Below, in pieces: positions 1-12,555 of a stretch of DNA of 64,000 bases (within the stretch, counting starts at the first letter, position 1; every line of letters starts with the position of its first letter). The notes under the pieces were generated by a model. It had not been told where the DNA came from. It was given only the letters and a program-made list of their open reading frames with translations, and searched no databases. Both the position numbers and the translations under genes were made by a program. The stretch is taken from positions 24,308,614 through 24,372,613 of the forward strand of contig OZ024930.1 in the NCBI GenBank assembly GCA_964017235.1, written 5' to 3'. Source of the stretch: Sabellastarte sp. h YS-2021. Taxonomy: Eukaryota > Annelida > Polychaeta > Sabellida > Sabellidae.

Positions 1-2190
1 AACAGCAACAATAAAAAAGTATAATGATGAGTTACCCAGCCCACATGGGCTTATATGTCATTTTAAAAATAAAACTGTAAATTAGTATTGTGTGGTGAAA
101 TGTAAAACCAGATAAATATTTAATACTTTTAATAAAATAACTTACTTTTCCTTAACTTCCATGCTAAGGTTACATATTTAATAAGGTTACGTATAGGTTG
201 TTTCAACATATAAACAAATTTTTGGTCATCAGATAAATCAATAAAATCATTGGATATATTATAATATGATGAGTACAGATTTTCTCTAAGATTTTGGTAA
301 ATAGGACAAATACATAGAAAATGAAACTCGTCTTCAATTGCATTGTCACACATTTGGCAAATTCTTTGACCAAGCTCAAGGTTACAAAATCTACCACTTT
401 CCACCCTCAACTGTAAAATTCCACACCGAAATTGGGCAAAAAGAGACTGCTCAGACTTTTGTAAATTCCAAGTAAGACAATTTGCAGGGTCAAGAGATGT
501 TTTGAACTTTTTATATGTTCCTAATTTGGGTTTATTGTTTACCACATCTTTCCACTTATCTTCATGGTACTGTTCTAACTTTATAATTGCTTGGTTAATA
601 TCACATTTACTAAGGTTTGTAAATAAATCCCCCATGTTAATACATTCAAATAATAATTTAATGTCTTTACTCCAACCCACTGAACTCTGATAATCTAATA
701 ATAGTACTTTTCTTGTGAGACGTTCTGGGCTCATGCCTAGAATTCTATTCCAAAGTCTTAGAGCATTAACTTGTCTATGAAAAATAGCAGGTAAGAAACC
801 CATTTCACCATACATTGCAGAAATAGGTGTGAATTTATGAGTTCCTAAATAATATCTACAAGCCCTGTTATAAATTTTGTCTATATCCTTGTATAACTTC
901 ATACCCCACACTGAAGATCCATAGGTTAAGATTGGTTGTACCCCTAAGTTAAAAAGTGTCATGAATGTTTTAAAGCCGAGATCTCTGAATTCTTTGAATC
1001 TTGAAATTAAAGCACCCAAAGCTCTATCACCAGAATCTGAGAGGGTCTTTACACATTCATTAAACTCCATAAATTCATCAAATATTATCCCTAGATACTT
1101 ATAAGATCTAACTATATCAATTTTTTGCCTTCCATATATGAACTCAGATGAAGTCTGCCTTTTCCTTTTTCCTCTGAAATGTATTATTTTTGTTTTTGCA
1201 GTATTTAGTTTAAGGTGCCATTTGTTACACCATGTGTAAATAGCATTTAGTAATGATTGCAAATCTTGTTCTGAGTTGGCTAGTAATACAAAATCATCTG
1301 CGTATAGAAGAATACAGATTTTTTCTCCATCTACATCAATGCCTAGATTTAAATCTTTCAAATGTGATACCAGATCATTTATAAAAAATATGAAAAGTGT
1401 TGGGGATAAAGTATCCCCTTGTCGGACACCATTGTGAATTTCAAACCATTGGGTAAACAAACCGTTCACAGTCACACAGGATAAGGTATTTGTATAAAGA
1501 AGCTTAATCGCCTTATATATTTTACCATTGATATTATTTCTCAAAAGTTTATAGAAGAGCAGATCACGATTAACCCTGTCAAATGCCTTTTCAAGATCAA
1601 CAAAAGCAGCATAAACAGATTTTTGAGTTTGTACAGACATTTTAATTAAACTGTTCAGTGTAAAAATGTGGTCATTGCATGATCTATTTTTTCGGAACCC
1701 ATTTTGCTCATCGGCAAAGAAATTTGTTTCATTGAGATATTTGACAAGTCTGTTATTAAGTATGCCGGAATATGTTTTTGCAACACTACTCAATAAACTT
1801 ATACCACGGTAATTAAGTGGGATACAGGGATCAACAGTGGCCCCTTTTGGAATTGGGGTAATGATTGCTTTTAACCAAACTGTTGGCATGAAACCTGTGT
1901 CAAATAAAATCTTAAAAAGTTTCCATAGGTATAAAACCACATGCTTGTCCTTTATTACTTCATTTGGAATACCATCAAACCCACACGATTTGTTTGGCTT
2001 CAGATTTTTAATTATTTTTTCTACTTCTTCGAAAGTAATTGGGTTATTCACATATTCATTAATAATTTCACTATTCTCAAGAGTTGTTTTCTCACCAATT
2101 TTATCATCATAAAATTCAGTATCAAATTCATTGGCTTCTGGTGCACCATAAAGATTAGACACAACTACAGTCTTTACTGGGCTCACTGCT
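1..2190 (-). mobile_element. LINE (non-LTR retrotransposon), 5'-truncated, with an open RT reading frame
   Basis: One uninterrupted reading frame of about 685 codons (2186 down to 129) encodes a LINE reverse transcriptase and C-terminal tail. Visible in order: the RT entry region (NYRGISLLSS), FRKNRSCNDH, FVDLEKAFDRV, GVRQGDTLSP, the catalytic YADDFVLLA box, SYKYLGIIFD, and a C-terminal Cys/His cluster (CQMC...FHFLCICP). No endonuclease domain is present, so the copy is cut at its 5' end near 2190; the frame simply opens there and no true ATG was chosen. Bases 1-128 look like its 3' UTR, with a small hairpin (agccca/tgggct) near the end. The 5' end abuts the RT region of a YR retroelement, so the LINE landed in it. 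The unbroken frame suggests a fairly recent insertion. The clade is not certain; CR1/Jockey-group affinity is a guess. Confidence 0.88.
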
Positions 2191-2191
2191 T

Positions 2192-4500
2192 TATATCACA
2201 AAATGTGTTTGCCCTGCAAGAATTTTTCTTAATCGTATGCTTCAGGTTTTCAGAGATAACACTCAAGTACCTCGTTTTTCTTTAACATATTCTTTTCACC
2301 AAGACTTAAACTGGTTTCTTACTTTCTTAAGTCAGTACAATGGTGTAACTTATTTCGACAATAAGAAAATCGACTTTGATGTCCATCTATATGCCACACA
2401 GGCTTTGGGGCTAAATTTGGCCCTGTGGTATATGCACTCCCCTTGGGTGATCATTTTGCAGATCACCATATAACCCAATTGGAAATGCTTAATATAATAG
2501 TGGCTCTTAAAGTGTGGGTAAACTTATGGCAAAATAAGAAAGTTGAAATAAACTTTCATAACTTGGCAGTGGTTGAAGTGCTCAACTCTTTGTGCCAGGA
2601 ATGTGTGGTTGTTATCTGCCATATTTAACATTCATGTGGTAGTCTCTCATATTCCAGGAAAAAATAACCACATAGCCAACTTATTATCCAGCTGGACCAT
2701 AACTGTAAATCCTGAAGATAATCTTACACAATTGTTGGCACAATTTATATGGATTAATACTCATATTAATTTAACTGCGCTAAATTATGATATCTAATAT
2801 GTTTCAGGTTTCCTGGACCCTGTGGCCCAGCTCGCCACCAGGGCTCAAACTAGGTAGTATTATGCCTTCAGGCCAGCCACACAGAAGGCGTACTCATGAA
2901 TTCCTTGGCTTCCTGGTGGCAGCTGGGTTTCAACTTGGTCAGGTAAACAACATTGTTCCTCTTGCTTTCATGGAGTATCTGGTTTTGAATAATATTTCTC
3001 CTGCAACTATATCTAACTATCTGGCTGGCATCTGAGTTCAGTGCATAGTTTTTGATCTGGATACTACATATTTCCAACATCAACAGATTCAATATTTCTT
3101 GAGATCATTGAAGATAAGTAGGCCTTTACAGCCCCAAATACATAAACATATTGATATTAAGTTACTTACAAGTATCGTTCACATCACAGATGCGCTACAA
3201 CATCCTAATGTGTTCAAACCCTTGTACATTCTAGGCCATTTTTCATTTCTTAGGCTCTCAAACATTCTGCCCCATACACTTACAAGTTTTGGTAACACTC
3301 ACCATTTGGCAAAGGGGGATATCATTGTTGCTGAAGACCAAGTATTGATCATCATTAAATGGTCGAAAACCATGCAAAACAGGCAATAGATTCGAAGCAT
3401 TGGCCTTCCCATTCTGGGTTTGTCGATATTGTGCCCAGCTGTAGCACTGCGTTCATTACTTACTTTGACTCCAGGTGATTCCAATGCTCCACTCTTTCAG
3501 ATTCCCAGGACTCGTGCATTAATTCCTTTGACTGAATCTGTTGCACGTAGGCACACTGTATCAAATGCTTTAAACCTTTCTCCTCACCTTACTTTCCATG
3601 ATTTCAGAAGGTCTGGGGCCACTTGGGCCTTTTATCATGGTTTTCCACTTTGCCAAATTAGGCACTATGGCACCTGGAAATTCGATTCTTTTTGGAAATA
3701 CATAAATGATTTATCTACCAAACCCTCTGTAGTTTCTACTACATTCCAACAACACCTCTTTTCTTGAGTTTGGCTGTTTGGCACCCTTTCACAACCTACA
3801 TCCTATATTTTCATTCATAATTTCTTCCAAATTCTTTATATTTCCATCAGACTAACATGCTGAAGTATTTTGTTAGACCATATAAATTCACACTTAAAAC
3901 CAATTTTTGGCCAATTCTACCTTGGGTTTTGACCCCCCCCCCCCCCCCCCCCCCTTCTAAATGTTCTATACAATTCCTCTTACTGCTTTGCTTTGCCAAG
4001 TAGATTGGGTAACCTTGTTCGAGGTCACATGTTTACCTCCCCTGTTTATGTTTGGCATTGGATGTTTGGGGGGTTTCTCCGTGGGACACACTTGGCCTCA
4101 TGCTGGCAGCTGACTTTGTCATACAAAAATTACCCGCTATGCTTCTGCCAGTGTTCCCACTAAATTTTGTACTAAATGTAACCTCTAATTTGCATTGGGG
4201 CAGTAAAGTGTAATGAGTTGCTTGCTAATGCATAAGTAATGTCTTATCTTATAAATTCTTGGCTTAGTAAAGTGTAACTGTCATTTTGCCAATGCCAGTA
4301 ATTTCTTAAAGCTTCTCAAGCTTTGGCTCAGTAATATTTGCTAATGCCAGTAATTTGATTTTGTAACTGTCAGTCATAAATAGTAATGCTCTGAATATAA
4401 AATGGTTAATTCATGTGTTTGGATTACATGTCAAGTAAACATACAATTTTTAGTAGATTAATAAATAGTATATTTATTCCCAATTCCTTGTTTCTTTGTC
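2192..4500 (+). mobile_element. YR retroelement 1 (DIRS order, Ngaro-like), partial fossil
   Basis: This is the 3' half of a tyrosine-recombinase retrotransposon. The region 2195-2780 matches the end of RT and RNase H (FLNRMLQ, HQDLNWFLTFL, the ExxNIIVALKVW region, VVSHIPGKNNHIANLLS). The region 2808-3765 is the tyrosine recombinase, with HFSFLRLSNILPH, IIIKWSKT, HDFRRSGATWAF and HYGTWKFDSFWKYI visible. A C-rich run near 3935 and a 3' end full of short degenerate repeats (agtaaagtgtaa, aatgccagtaat) follow to about 4500. It is broken in several places and its 5' half is outside or displaced by the LINE at 1-2190. The 3' end region 3960-4040 recurs at the right edge of the window. Confidence 0.85.
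2808..3767 (+). pseudogene. tyrosine recombinase region of YR element 1
   Basis: Tyrosine recombinases of this family join the circular cDNA to the genome without a target-site duplication. The strand carries the first Arg box (FLRLSN), the Lys strand (IIKWSKT), the His-x-x-Arg box (HDFRRSG) and the C-terminal HYGTW...WKYI segment with the probable nucleophile Tyr. The region directly follows the end of the RNase H region and begins just after an acceptor-like tttcag. It is a fossil with a few breaks. Confidence 0.82.
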
Positions 4501-6205
4501 AGTTGTTTTTTAAGGGCCCATGGGGAACGTGATTCAATTTGGAGACCAAAACACAACAGTTAGCAAAAATGTGCCTCGATCCACAACCTCTGTCCTATTT
4601 TTTTCAAACTGTTTTAAAATCAAAAAATAAAATTACTACTTCCTGTGAACAGACCTTGGAGAATATACTAGCTTCAGAATTAGTCCTAGGAAAAATAATG
4701 AGTGTGTTAACAAATATCAAATGACTTGTGGCAACCAATGGTGGCAAGAAAGTGGTCTACAACAACTTAGGAGTGTAATGAGAAACAGAGGAACTGTTCC
4801 CCCTAAATTCGTTCATTCCCAATCCTCAAGATGGACCCATGGATCCCGATTCCAGAAATATCCATGTTTGTTCTGGCATAAATTTAGAGCATTTAAACTT
4901 CAACCCCTCTGGAAATGTGAAGATGTATAAGAAAACAAAATGGTGTTCAAACTACTATTCACTATAAGCATTATATTTTGCAACACAAGACACATCTATA
5001 CAGACACATATGTCACAAGATGATTATGTAAGAAGGATTTTAGTCATCATAAAAAGCAACCACCACATTACAAAATATCATAACGTCAGTGTAATACCAA
5101 AACATTTCATGAAAATAACCCACTGTGAATTACAGTGTAATGTTACACAATCATACATAAACACAAATAGATATTACTGGCTTTAAAATTTGTGTTGTTT
5201 GATTTTGTTTCTGGTTCTTTCTGTGATATGCTTTATGATAAAGAGAAAATTTTGGCAATGCTTTACTCGTAAACCATGAAATAAATTTCAGTGTGAAGAT
5301 GATAAACAATAATGAAAATTTAAAAAAAAAACTATCCATTCAAAGGATAATTGAATACCTGTTACTCTTATTTGGATATCAAACATCAAATGCCTATTTA
5401 TTTGCATATTTTGTACAATAGTTTTGTCATTTTCCAATGTTGTGACGATTAAAACATTGCACGAAATCACGTAATATCACTGATACAAACGGGTAGACCT
5501 TCTAAAACTTCCTTCAACGAGGAAACCAAAGACACCAAGTTTAATACACGAATCCTTGTTTTGAATATCTAAATTCAGACACAACACAGGAGGAACTCCA
5601 AAAATAGCTTTGTAAAACAAAAAAGAAATAATGCATGTGGAGGACAAGAACTCTTATTCACCTGAAATGAATTGCATTCGATACCCAGGTCTTTATTTAA
5701 GATACTGCATTGAGCTCCATTTTATATTTCCCTGTGAATAATATCATGATTTTATAGACTAGTTAACAATATTAAATGGCCTGATATAGATTTTTAAAGT
5801 AAAGGGTTGTTTGAAAAACTTTCAATACTTTGTGCTCAACTAAAACTTTCAGAATATTTTATTCAAAAAGCGTTTTATATGAAACACCGTTGTGTACAAA
5901 TTGTTTTAGGGTATTCTTTTTAAATATATATTTGTATAAACTACTGACACTATTGTCATAACATTGTCATGCATATTTATTCATCCATTATTTTAATAAG
6001 AGCCTGATTTCAATTAAATGCTGCATTTCTTCTATAAAAGGGCTGCTTTTTTCTCCAATTATCAGTCAGCTTTGGAAGTTCAAAGTAACATGATATCATT
6101 ATAAGAAAAATGCCCAATAAATTTATGTTTAAGCTGTAAATTGAAGAAATACGTCTATCAACCCAGTCAAATGCAGGTCTATAAATAAGTTCTTTTTCTT
6201 TACAG
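4500..6205. other. no recognisable gene
   Basis: AT-rich sequence with only short chance reading frames on both strands. I found no domain motif, no convincing exon with both splice signals, and no tRNA-like sequence. It follows the end of YR element 1 and runs into a tandem repeat. Confidence 0.5.
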
Positions 6206-6215
6206 AAGTTTTCGA

Positions 6216-6326
6216 TTGGGGGCCGATTTGCCTAGGGCCGATTTTTTTAGGGGGCCGATTTGCCAAGGGCCGACTTTTTAAGGGGGCCAATTTGCCAAGG
6301 GCCAAATTGGCAAAGGGCCGATTTGT
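6216..6326. repeat. short tandem repeat of a gggggccgattt(gcc) unit
   Basis: Four to five degenerate copies of a roughly 25-30-base unit alternate gggggccgatttgcc with agggccgattttt. The array is GC-richer than its surroundings and ends at the target duplication of the next SINE. Confidence 0.7.
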
Positions 6327-6339
6327 CCAGCTCCCTGGA

Positions 6340-6574
6340 TTGTTTGTTTATTTGGGGTTTTACGTCGCTTTCAACACTGTACAGGTCATATCACGACGGG
6401 TAGTTGGAAGGGCAGAGGAAACCAGTACATAGAGTTCGCTAGGGTTGGGTACTGTAAACTGCTGACCAACGGCAAGCAACTACCAGCTTTCCCACTTACG
6501 GCCATGACGGGGATCGATCCCCGGCCGCAGAGGTGGGAGGCGAGAGTGTTACCACTCTGCCACCGTGGCCCCCT
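6340..6574 (-). mobile_element. SINE family A, full length
   Basis: On the minus strand the copy opens with a tRNA-like head: A box tggcagagtgg and a B-box-like segment in ccggggatcgatcc. A body (gctggtagttgcttgc, ggtttcctctgccc, atatgacctgtacagtg, gaaagcgacgtaaaacc) and an AAATAAAC-type tail follow. Identical 14-base flanks tccagctccctgga lie at 6326-6339 and 6575-6588, the target-site duplication of LINE-driven insertion. The copy is non-autonomous and has no coding capacity. Confidence 0.9.
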
Positions 6575-7123
6575 TCCAGCTCCCTGGAAAATATACAACT
6601 ATACTGGAAACACAGATAGATACCAAATGACAAGGAATTACCAGCAAAGGCCACAGAACAGCTGGATAAATTAGACAGTATGATACAGTTAAAGAAGCTT
6701 TATTGCCACTGACCTTAATACTGTCTGTTGTATGTAGAAATTTTGAACAGTTTAAAAGTTCCATGTTCCACAGAAAGGAGGGAATGTTACAGCATGCAAA
6801 CTTTACTACCAGAAGTTTGGCAGTATAGGGTGGTAGATAAGATAAGATAGTTAAAATTTAAGTGCAAAAACACTGATGTGTCATACTGCACTATAAATAC
6901 ATTAACGAATATTTACAAAGATATATATACAAATCATTAAAAATGTGCAAAAACATCAAATAAAAAAGAAGATTATACAAAATGACTAGAATAAACAATG
7001 TATAAACAACAAACAAAATAAAGTGTAAAAAAACAAAGTATAGATCAATATCACAGAAACAACACTAATAACTAGATTTCACAGAATAAATTAACATTAA
7101 GGACAATACACAAAATAAATTAA

Positions 7124-8381
7124 TTAAAACTCTTTAAACAGGCCACATTCTTTTAAATAATTTATAATATTAGAAACATTTTCATTAAATAACTTTTTCA
7201 TTGCATCTACATCTCTGTAATATTTAGTTCTTGTGTCATGTAGGTCGATACAGTCTAAAAGTATATGCTTCACTGTATCAGGACAATGACATGGAATGCA
7301 CCAGGGCATATCCTCACCTTTCAATAGATAACTATGGGTGAAATAAGTGTGGCCTATATGGGCTCGAGTAATAACTATTTCCTCCCTACGAGATAAACCC
7401 ATCCAAACATAAAAATCTCCAACAGTAAGGTTTATTTGAAATAGCTTGTTATCAGGACACGCATTCCATTGAGCTTGCCACTTTTGTTTGAAAACACTAT
7501 TTACATTCACTTTCAAGTCTGTATAGGGGACTTTCAAGTCTAAAACATTAAAATTCAAGGCCTGTTTGGCAAGCTCGTCTGCTTTTTCATTGCCCTTTAT
7601 GCCTACCTGACTTAGAACCAAAGCTAAAACAACTTTCTTATTCACTGACAAACAATCATTAAAAAGTTTTAGAATATCTTGAATAAAAGGATGATCACAG
7701 TTGTTGCTATCAAGAGCTTGATAAAGAATCAGTGAATATGATAAAACGATCCCAATCACAATTTTTTGCAATATTGAAAGCCATTTTAAGAGCCTGTAAT
7801 TCAGCTGTGAATATACTAGCATTGCCAGGAAGTCTGACTTGGGCACTGAGGTTATTAGATGTAGCAGCTGCAGCAACCCTATTTTCTGCCTTTGATCCAT
7901 CAGTATATATAGCCCTATGGTCAGGATAACAACCTTTCAACTGAGCAAATAGACTTTGAAAAAGACAATCATCACCAAAATGTTTCTTTTGATGTCTGAG
8001 ATATAAGTCTATGTGAGGCTTCTGTATAGTCCAGGGTGGGTCATCTGCCAATGACACAGTCTGAATTAGATCCAGCTGAGGACAGACAGCAGACAAATCT
8101 TCCTCTACACGATGCCCAAAAGATCTTATTGCAGATGGTTTCTTATCGTAAAGATCATAAAACTGGGGGTTAAAAACAACATCGTAAGTTGGATTGTCAG
8201 GATTACTTCTCAATTTCAAAGCATACTGAATACATAATTTATCAAACCTTAAATACAAGGGTGGCTCATTTGCCTCTACATACAAGCTTTGCATTGGAGA
8301 AGTCCTGAAGGCTCCCAGGCATATTCTTAAGCCCTGGTTTAAGATAAGACTTACGAGCAGAACTAAAAACAGCACAACCAT
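7124..8381 (-). pseudogene. LINE ORF2, RNase H domain and C-terminal CCHC
   Basis: RNase H removes RNA from the cDNA hybrid and marks I-superfamily LINEs. Visible: IYTDGSKAENRVAAAA (first catalytic Asp), FTAELQALKMAF (Glu), FIIFTDSLSS (Asp) and, in the overlapping frame, SQVGIKGNEKADELAKQAL (last Asp). A CCHC-like cluster CIPCHCPDTVKHILLDC follows. The domain switches frame near 7710-7900, so it is broken. The 3' UTR then runs to the ttatc tail near 6838. Confidence 0.85.
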
Positions 8382-8625
8382 ATTCTAATCTAGAACAAAC
8401 AAATTAACAATAAAGTCTCATTAAAACACTTCTATCTGCTCCCCAATCCATTTTGGCAACTACTTTAAGTAGGTTCATGGCTTTTTCACATTTCTGACGA
8501 ATATAATCGATGTGTGGCTTAAAATTCAGTTTATTGTCAAATATAACACCAAGGAACTTAGTTTGTGAAACAACAGGGATTTGTGAATTGTATATTGTTA
8601 ATGTTGGGTCTGGATGAAGTTTTCT

Positions 8626-9565
8626 TTAATTACAGAAATGCATACAAACAGTTTTGGTTTTAGAAAATTTAAAACCATTTTCATCAGCCCATTTTTCAAC
8701 CTTATTGAGACACAACTGAAGTTGCCTTTCTATTGAAGCCATATTTCTAGAAGAACAAGTGATTGAGAAATCATCAACAAAAAGAGACTTTTCAAAACTA
8801 GATGGAATTACATCAGCAATACTATTAATCTTTAAAATAAATAAAGTAACAGAGAGGATGCTGCCCTGAGGGACCCCCATCTCTTGTTCATGTATGCTAG
8901 AAAGGACAGATCCTAAACGAATTCTAAAAACTCTATTTGTTAAAAAATCTTGAATAAACAGGGGCATTCGTCCCCTTAAGCCTACTTTATGCAGATCTCT
9001 AATAACACCATACTTCCAAACAGTATCGTAGGCTTTTTCTAAATCAAAAAATACAGAGACTACATGGTTGCCTTTTAAAAAGGAATCTCTAATAAAAGAT
9101 TCAAGTCTTATTAATTGGTCTGTTGTAGTTCGACCTTTTCTAAAACCACTTTGATATTTTGTTAAAATATTAGTTTTCTCAAGGAACCAAACTAATCTAG
9201 TATTAATCATTCTTTCCATGGTTTTGCATAAACAGCTCGTCAGAGATATGGGATGATAATTGGACAGGTTTTTTGAGTCTTTGCCTGGTTTTGGAATAGG
9301 TATCACTGTGGCCTCTTTCCAGCATTCAGGAATTTCACCTGAATCCCATATCAAGTATATATATATATGTATCAAATATATCAATTAACACCATAAGTGA
9401 GTCTCTTGGCAGATGTTTAAGCAGTTGATAATGAATTTCATCTGGACCAGTGGCTGTGTCATGAGACTTTTTCAGAGCATCACATAGTTCTCTAATGGTA
9501 AATGGTACATTGTAGTTTTCTGAGTTCTCTGTGTCAAAATCCAGGTGTTCTTTTTCAGCATTCAC
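8626..9565 (-). pseudogene. LINE ORF2, reverse transcriptase domain
   Basis: RT motifs in order: LCDALKKSHDTATGPDEIHYQLLKHLP, then PECWKEATVIPIPKPGKD, NYHPISLTSCLCK, YQSGFRKGRTTTDQL, VFFDLEKAYDTVWK, GVPQGSILSVTLF, a catalytic region LFVDDFSITCSS (FVDD type) and KTKTVCMHF. Two overlapping frames (9335-9565 and 8626-9384) carry it, so at least one frameshift lies near 9340-9380 next to a TA-rich microsatellite, and a stop ends the frame at 8626. The region between 8400 and 8620 still shows thumb-like sequence. Confidence 0.87.
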
Positions 9566-10154
9566 TTGATATTTTTAAAACTTTGTACGGTAATTGTTGC
9601 TACTGGAATTCTTGCTAATTTCTTGGGCCAGCCTATTTGTTATGTCTACTCTTTTTGTTATCTTGGTTCCATCATTATTTTCCAGATGATGTATTGTGGT
9701 GTTACTTTGTTTGCCACTTATTTTCCTGATCATTTCCCATACATTCTTTGCTGGTGTCTTTACATTTAGTTTTGATACATATTCATGCCATGATTTCCTT
9801 TTACTTTCTTTAATAACTTTATGAGCATTGGCTCGACAGTTTTTATATTCATTTATGTTATCTGATGTAGGATTTGTACGGCATTTATCCATTGCATTTT
9901 GACGAGCTTTAACAGCTTTTTTACATTCACTGTTGAACCATGGTTTGTAGCTACCAGTGGACTGTCCAGTTGACTTTGGCACACATTTTGTTGCTATATC
10001 ATTTAATTTATTTAAAAATGCAGGAAACTTTTCTGTTATGTCAGTAAAACTATGCCAATTTATATCTAAAGAACACTGAAGTTTGAATTTTGGCCAATCG
10101 GCCTTTTTAAGATTCCAACGAGGAACATTATCTTTAGGCATACTCTTAACTATA

Positions 10155-10817
10155 TCAATGAAAAATAGGAAAATGGTCACTACCACACTGATCTGAATGG
10201 ACCTGCCATGCAAAGTCAAGAAAAATAAATGCAGAACACAAAGACAAATCTATTGAGGTGATTGAACCAGATGTAGGATGAAAGTAGGTAGGTGACTTAT
10301 CATTAAGTAAACAAATATCAGAGGATTCAAGAAGATGTTCCACCTTATTGCCTAAACTATTGGGTGAGGAACAACCCCATAAATCACTATGTGCATTAAA
10401 ATCACCAATGAATAAATAAGGTGCAGGTAATTGGTTGACTAGATTTTCAAGATCAGTTTGTGCAACATTAAAATGTGGTGGAATATATACATTACATACA
10501 GTTATAGTTTTATGTAGAGATACCTTTACAGCAACTGCCTGCAGTTCTGTATCTAACTCAAGTACCTCATGAGGTATACCTTTCTTAACAAAAATAGAGC
10601 AGCCACCAGTGGCTCTCCCATCTACTTCTGACACACATGTTTTAAAATAATGACCAAATCCTCTAATATTTACATTGTCTGTTTCTTTAAAATGTGTTTC
10701 CTGCAATGCTAAAATGTAGGGTTTAAAATTGGAAATTAAATTTTTAATTTCTTCAAAGTTTGGCCTAAAGCCACGACAGTTCCACTGTAGTATACCTTTA
10801 TTTGTGTTTGGTTCCAT
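10155..10817 (-). pseudogene. LINE ORF2, APE-type endonuclease domain
   Basis: The endonuclease nicks the target DNA to prime reverse transcription. The ATG at 10817 begins MEPNTNKGILQWNCRGF. Visible APE motifs are LQWNCRGF, ILALQETHF (catalytic Glu), VCNVYIPP, LFIGDFNAHSDLWG (Asp/Asn pair), SIDLSL and the closing SDHFPI (Asp-His). All core motifs are present. The frame is lost just after SDHFPI, and the linker to the RT continues in another frame (9575-10219). Confidence 0.87.
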
Positions 10818-12027
10818 TAATTACACTTTTAGTGCCACTCCGCCCTTGTGAATTTGTGATTGGTGATTCTTCAACACTCATTTCACTGTCACTATCACTC
10901 AAAACATCATATTTGTTGTATTGTTTAATAGGGTCATTAGATCCCTTATGCTCTTTGGTCAAATATACTTTACTTTGACTTATTTTCAATTTAATAGGGT
11001 CATTTTGAGATGTACTTGTCTGACTTTATGAACTTGTTTTAGTCACTTTAGTTGTCTCTTTTTCAACTGCACACTTTTTGGGTTGTTTTGTGTGTTCTGG
11101 ACAAGTCATTTCTGTTTGTGTTTCCACTGTTGCTGTTTTCACCACAGGCTTGGTTGCTGCAGCTGCCTGGGCATATGTTGTTTTCACAGAATTAAATATG
11201 TCCATTTGTTTCTTGGCTTCTGTGTATGAAATACCTCTTTCTGTTTTGATTCTTTGAATTTCCTTTTCTTTTTTCCATTTTGGACATTCTTTGTCATTTG
11301 ATGCATGTTTACCTTGGCAGTTGACAAATTTTGCTTCATTCTTGCATTCTTGAGAGGCTGTGTGATCTTCTTGCCCACATTTAGTGCAAATTTCATTCTT
11401 TCTGCAGTTGAATTTAGTATGACCAAACTTTTGACACTTGTAGTATCTCACAGAATTGGGGATAAATTGTGACACAGCCACCCTGTAGTAACCCACCCTG
11501 ATGTATTTAGGTAAGGTCTGGCTTTGAAATGTCAATATAAAGGTCCCTGTCGGTTTTCTTTGTCCATCTCTAAATACCGAAATCCTGTCTAGTTTCATGA
11601 CACCTTCATCTTTCAGGCCTTCTAATATTTCATCATCAGTACAGTCTTTTATGTCTGGGCATCTAATGACCCCTTTCTTGGTGTTTAAACTGTAATGTGG
11701 TGAAACATCAATTGGGATGGCATTGTCCATTGTCAGGTTCAATTTCATAGTTTTCAGTAATTTCTGGCTCTGTATTTCCTTATCCACTTCCACCAAAATG
11801 CTTCCATTCCTTAACTTCTTTATGTTAAAGGGATCAGAACCAAGGACAGCAATTATGGCTTTGTTAACAGCAAATGGTGACAGTTTGCACAAGGGTCTTT
11901 CATCACTGGTACCTTTAATCAGCAAGAAATGTGGCCATGAGCAAATCTGAGCAGAATCAAAGTTCGTAGTCATCATATCGGGTCTAGATCTTTTCCTATC
12001 AATCAATAGTGAGTTTGGTGTTGCCAT
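10798..12027 (-). pseudogene. LINE ORF1 (RRM-like region and zinc knuckles)
   Basis: This nucleic-acid-binding protein forms the LINE RNA particle. I start at the ATG of MATPNSLLIDRKRSRPD (12027) because the open frame further upstream lacks a good ATG. An RRM-like stretch (FLLIKGTSDERPL to about 70 residues on) is followed by three knuckle-like segments: YYKCQKFGHTKFNC, ICTKCGQEDHTASQEC and FVNCQGKHASNDKEC. The first and third each have a non-Cys residue where the first Cys is expected. A TAA at 11026-11028 stops the frame, but the same frame resumes and carries the usual ORF1 tail (YDVLSDSDSEMSVEE) to 10798, so one in-frame stop breaks an ORF1 of about 410 codons. Its end overlaps the ORF2 start by 20 bases. 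Confidence 0.85.
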
Positions 12028-12484
12028 GCTGTAGTAAAGATTTTTCGTTGCCAATGCTCTCCACCCACCCTTCGAGCCCAACAAGGGGATATCATAATAG
12101 TGTGGAGCTGAGCCCTGCACACTGATATCAGAGATACATTAGCAATATGTTCAAAGACTACAAAAGTGAACCTTGATTGACCTGTTAAGCAGCCGCCTTC
12201 TAGATACCCCAAACCAAAGCACAAACCAAACACCAGCAGAATACAACAATCAAGTACAACAGTATAAACCATTAGAAACAACAAGCCATCACTAATTTGG
12301 AGCACTAGGGCTTGGCACCACCAGCTGATTGATTAAGCCAGGCCATCTTAACCTTCCGACTAAGTGAAATTGAGGCCAAAGCTGTGTATTGCCTCCTCAA
12401 TGCTGCAACAAAGAATTGGCTAAACAGCCAGGACCCTCTCTTCCACTGACATGGATCACAACCCACGGCAAACAGGCTGCCCCC

Positions 12485-12555
12485 AATTAGTCGCCTCTTA
12501 CAACACGCAGGAGGATACGTTGGGCCTATTCTACATCCCCGGACCCACAGGGGGC
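12485..12555 (-). promoter_or_regulatory. conserved 5' end of the Nimb-like LINE
   Basis: On the minus strand the LINE begins ccccctgtgggtccgggg, then gtagaatagg, and gtaagaggcgac. About 75 bases of this are repeated almost unchanged at 53765-53841, at the 5' end of a separate short element. Conservation at the extreme 5' end suggests an internal promoter or 5' RNA structure; that role is inference. Confidence 0.55.

Larger units (their letters stand above)
6838..12555 (-). mobile_element. full-length Nimb-like LINE (I superfamily, with RNase H)
   Basis: The element runs on the minus strand from a 5' end at 12555 to a 3' tail at about 6838 made of ttatc repeats. The 14-base duplication tatagggtggtaga sits at 6824-6837 and 12556-12569, so both ends are defined by sequence. 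Order of parts: a short 5' UTR beginning ccccctgtgggtccgggg, ORF1 with an RRM-like region and zinc knuckles, then ORF2 with APE endonuclease, reverse transcriptase, RNase H and a C-terminal CCHC. ORF1 knuckles plus an RNase H place it in the I superfamily; Nimb is the best guess from memory of mollusc elements. ORF2 is now open only in pieces, so the copy is inactive despite its complete length. Confidence 0.88.

Noticed and set aside
4539-4930. Two short plus-strand frames after YR element 1
   Set aside because: No recognisable motif, no splice signals, and ordinary length for chance frames.
6500-6574. tRNA genes at SINE heads (also 16321, 25066, 54100, 58758, 60700, 63583)
   Set aside because: All are fused to the same SINE bodies and flanked by target duplications; the heads do not fold as complete tRNAs with conserved anticodon arms.
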